Assembly: GCA_036389315.1 (NCBI GenBank)
Contig: DASVQF010000048.1
Location: 186,001-250,000 of the forward strand
DNA length: 64,000 nucleotides
Reading direction: 5' to 3'
Source: DASQYE01 sp036389315
Lineage (GTDB): Bacteria > Acidobacteriota > Blastocatellia > Pyrinomonadales > Pyrinomonadaceae
Under the pieces are notes generated by a model, which worked only from the letters and a program-made list of their open reading frames with translations, was not told the origin of the DNA and ran no database searches. The first letter of the stretch is position 1. Each line of letters begins with the position of its first letter. Position numbers and translations under genes: made by a program. Shown here piece by piece: positions 63,155 to 64,000 of the stretch.

Positions 63155-64000
63155 TTATCTAACGATATCCTTGAAGGAGAAGACCGGGTCAATATCGACC
63201 GGCACATCACCCGCCTGGCTAAGGGCGGAGCGTAGCTGAGGCGGCATTTGATCGTAGCGGCTGAACCAGTTTTCAGCACGCGTGCGATCTCCTGTAGCCT
63301 CGATCTCCAGTAACTCTCTAGCGAGTTTAGCAATCGCAGCAGGCATCAGCGCATACTCTACTTTGTAGCGCCCCGAAGTGCCGTCAAGTGCGATAGCTTT
63401 CTCTTCATATAGATAATTGAACTGCATCATCTCTGCTCGCCCGTGCGCTTCCGCCGTGCCGAAGCGAATGGTGCGAAAGAGACCGGCCAGGTACGATGCA
63501 TAGAACTCTTCGAGGCGCTCTTTCGGGAGCGCACCGTGATCCATCAGCCATTTAAGCCCGTAGAGGCCGACCACATCCGCTTTGGCCTCCTCAAGTGCCG
63601 AAAATGTCGGCCCGATACTCTCGCGAATCCCGACCTGTGCGCCCGAGCGCCTGGCAAAGGCAGGGCCAAGCTCATGGGCGATTTCGTGCATCAATACTAC
63701 GGCCAGATAGCCTTCGGCTGAGGCACGCGCGGCCTGCCGCTCGTCCATGAGCCTTTGCGCCAGCGGCAGGATCACGTAGTTGACCCGCGCGTCCATGAAG
63801 TTCTTGAAGAAGATTTTCTTCGAGCCCTTCTCCTGATGAATGCGCGCGTCATTGGGGAGGTTATCGGCTACAGCCTGGTAGCCGTGCCTGAGATCGCCAA
63901 CGCGAAACGGAGCATCCATCACTTCCATCGGCGTCAGATGCCCGTGCTTGGAGGGCCTGTCTTCAGGCGCGAGCGGGAGCGCATCCTGAATCTCCGGCAC
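63155..64000 (-). CDS. M49-like (dipeptidyl-peptidase III family) metallopeptidase, 5' end outside window
   Basis: The visible 281 residues are the C-terminal part. The zinc motif is VVLMHEIAHELGPAF (HExxH) with the second acidic site in SALEEAKADVVGLYGLKWLMDHG. The spacing and the GIRESIGPTF segment between them fit M49-type proteins. The later IRFGTAEAHGRAEMMQFNYLYEEKAIAL is typical of the same group. The leftmost codon in the reading direction is GTG at the window edge and is probably internal, so upstream sequence is missing. Peptide hydrolysis is likely. Confidence 0.8.
   Translation of the reverse strand: MPEIQDALPLAPEDRPSKHGHLTPMEVMDAPFRVGDLRHGYQAVADNLPNDARIHQEKGSKKIFFKNFMDARVNYVILPLAQRLMDERQAARASAEGYLAVVLMHEIAHELGPAFARRSGAQVGIRESIGPTFSALEEAKADVVGLYGLKWLMDHGALPKERLEEFYASYLAGLFRTIRFGTAEAHGRAEMMQFNYLYEEKAIALDGTSGRYKVEYALMPAAIAKLARELLEIEATGDRTRAENWFSRYDQMPPQLRSALSQAGDVPVDIDPVFSFKDIVR

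Overview
The window is a GC-rich bacterial chromosome segment that most resembles the Acidobacteriota, probably class Blastocatellia. The pointers are an ADOP-type duplicated permease beside a PadR regulator, a VWFA-related acidobacterial protein, a DUF6677-type membrane protein, a single-chain LptF/LptG permease, and many TTG and GTG starts. This placement is inference from gene content. No rRNA, tRNA, CRISPR array, prophage or complete insertion sequence was recognised. Most of the DNA is densely packed housekeeping genes.

Layout. 1-3.6 kb (minus): end-truncated ADOP permease, PadR regulator, mltG, ruvX. 3.7-8.6 kb: an S41-family protein that has lost its catalytic dyad, then two exported subtilisin-like proteases. 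9.1-17.9 kb (minus): hslV-hslU, an FN3 lipoprotein, an FAH-family enzyme, transaldolase, a NodI/NodJ-like ABC exporter split by a DUF402 gene, and a carboxyltransferase. 18.1-26.1 kb (plus): C26 amidotransferase-fold hydrolase, NamZ-like muramidase, FmdE-like protein, VWA protein, two small membrane proteins, recO and the fused LptF/LptG permease. 26.2-28.7 kb (minus): metK-ahcY, the SAM cycle. 28.8-29.0 kb: a 148-bp MITE with terminal inverted repeats and a 9-bp target duplication. 29.1-35.8 kb: an unknown gene, then miaB-DUF151-parA-parB, recN and ssb. 35.9-48.2 kb: accA, dnaE, guaA, a PQQ-propeller protein, pssA-psd, tsaB-rimI-DUF465 and pfkA.

48.2-55.9 kb (minus) is the most distinctive region. 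It looks like one transcription unit in the order PqqD-like protein, radical SAM/SPASM enzyme, a 60-residue Cys-containing precursor-like peptide, HprK-like kinase, S24/S26 peptidase, and a 1458-residue gingipain-like (C25) protease with a lamin-tail domain. This fits a RiPP-type peptide modification system with no lasso B2 or C enzymes visible. A nucleotidyltransferase-family gene lies divergently beside it, followed by a DegT/DnrJ aminotransferase and an AraC-type regulator. 59.9-64 kb holds an active-looking S41 peptidase with TPRs, an AMIN-like exported protein, an ankyrin-repeat protein and the 3' part of an M49-like metallopeptidase.

Short repeats also stand out. A 10-mer (CGTCCGATAA) occurs seven times, mostly between genes, and an 18-bp palindrome is shared by the parB coding sequence and the ssb-accA intergenic region. 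All functional calls come from reading translated sequence and motifs by eye; no database search was run.
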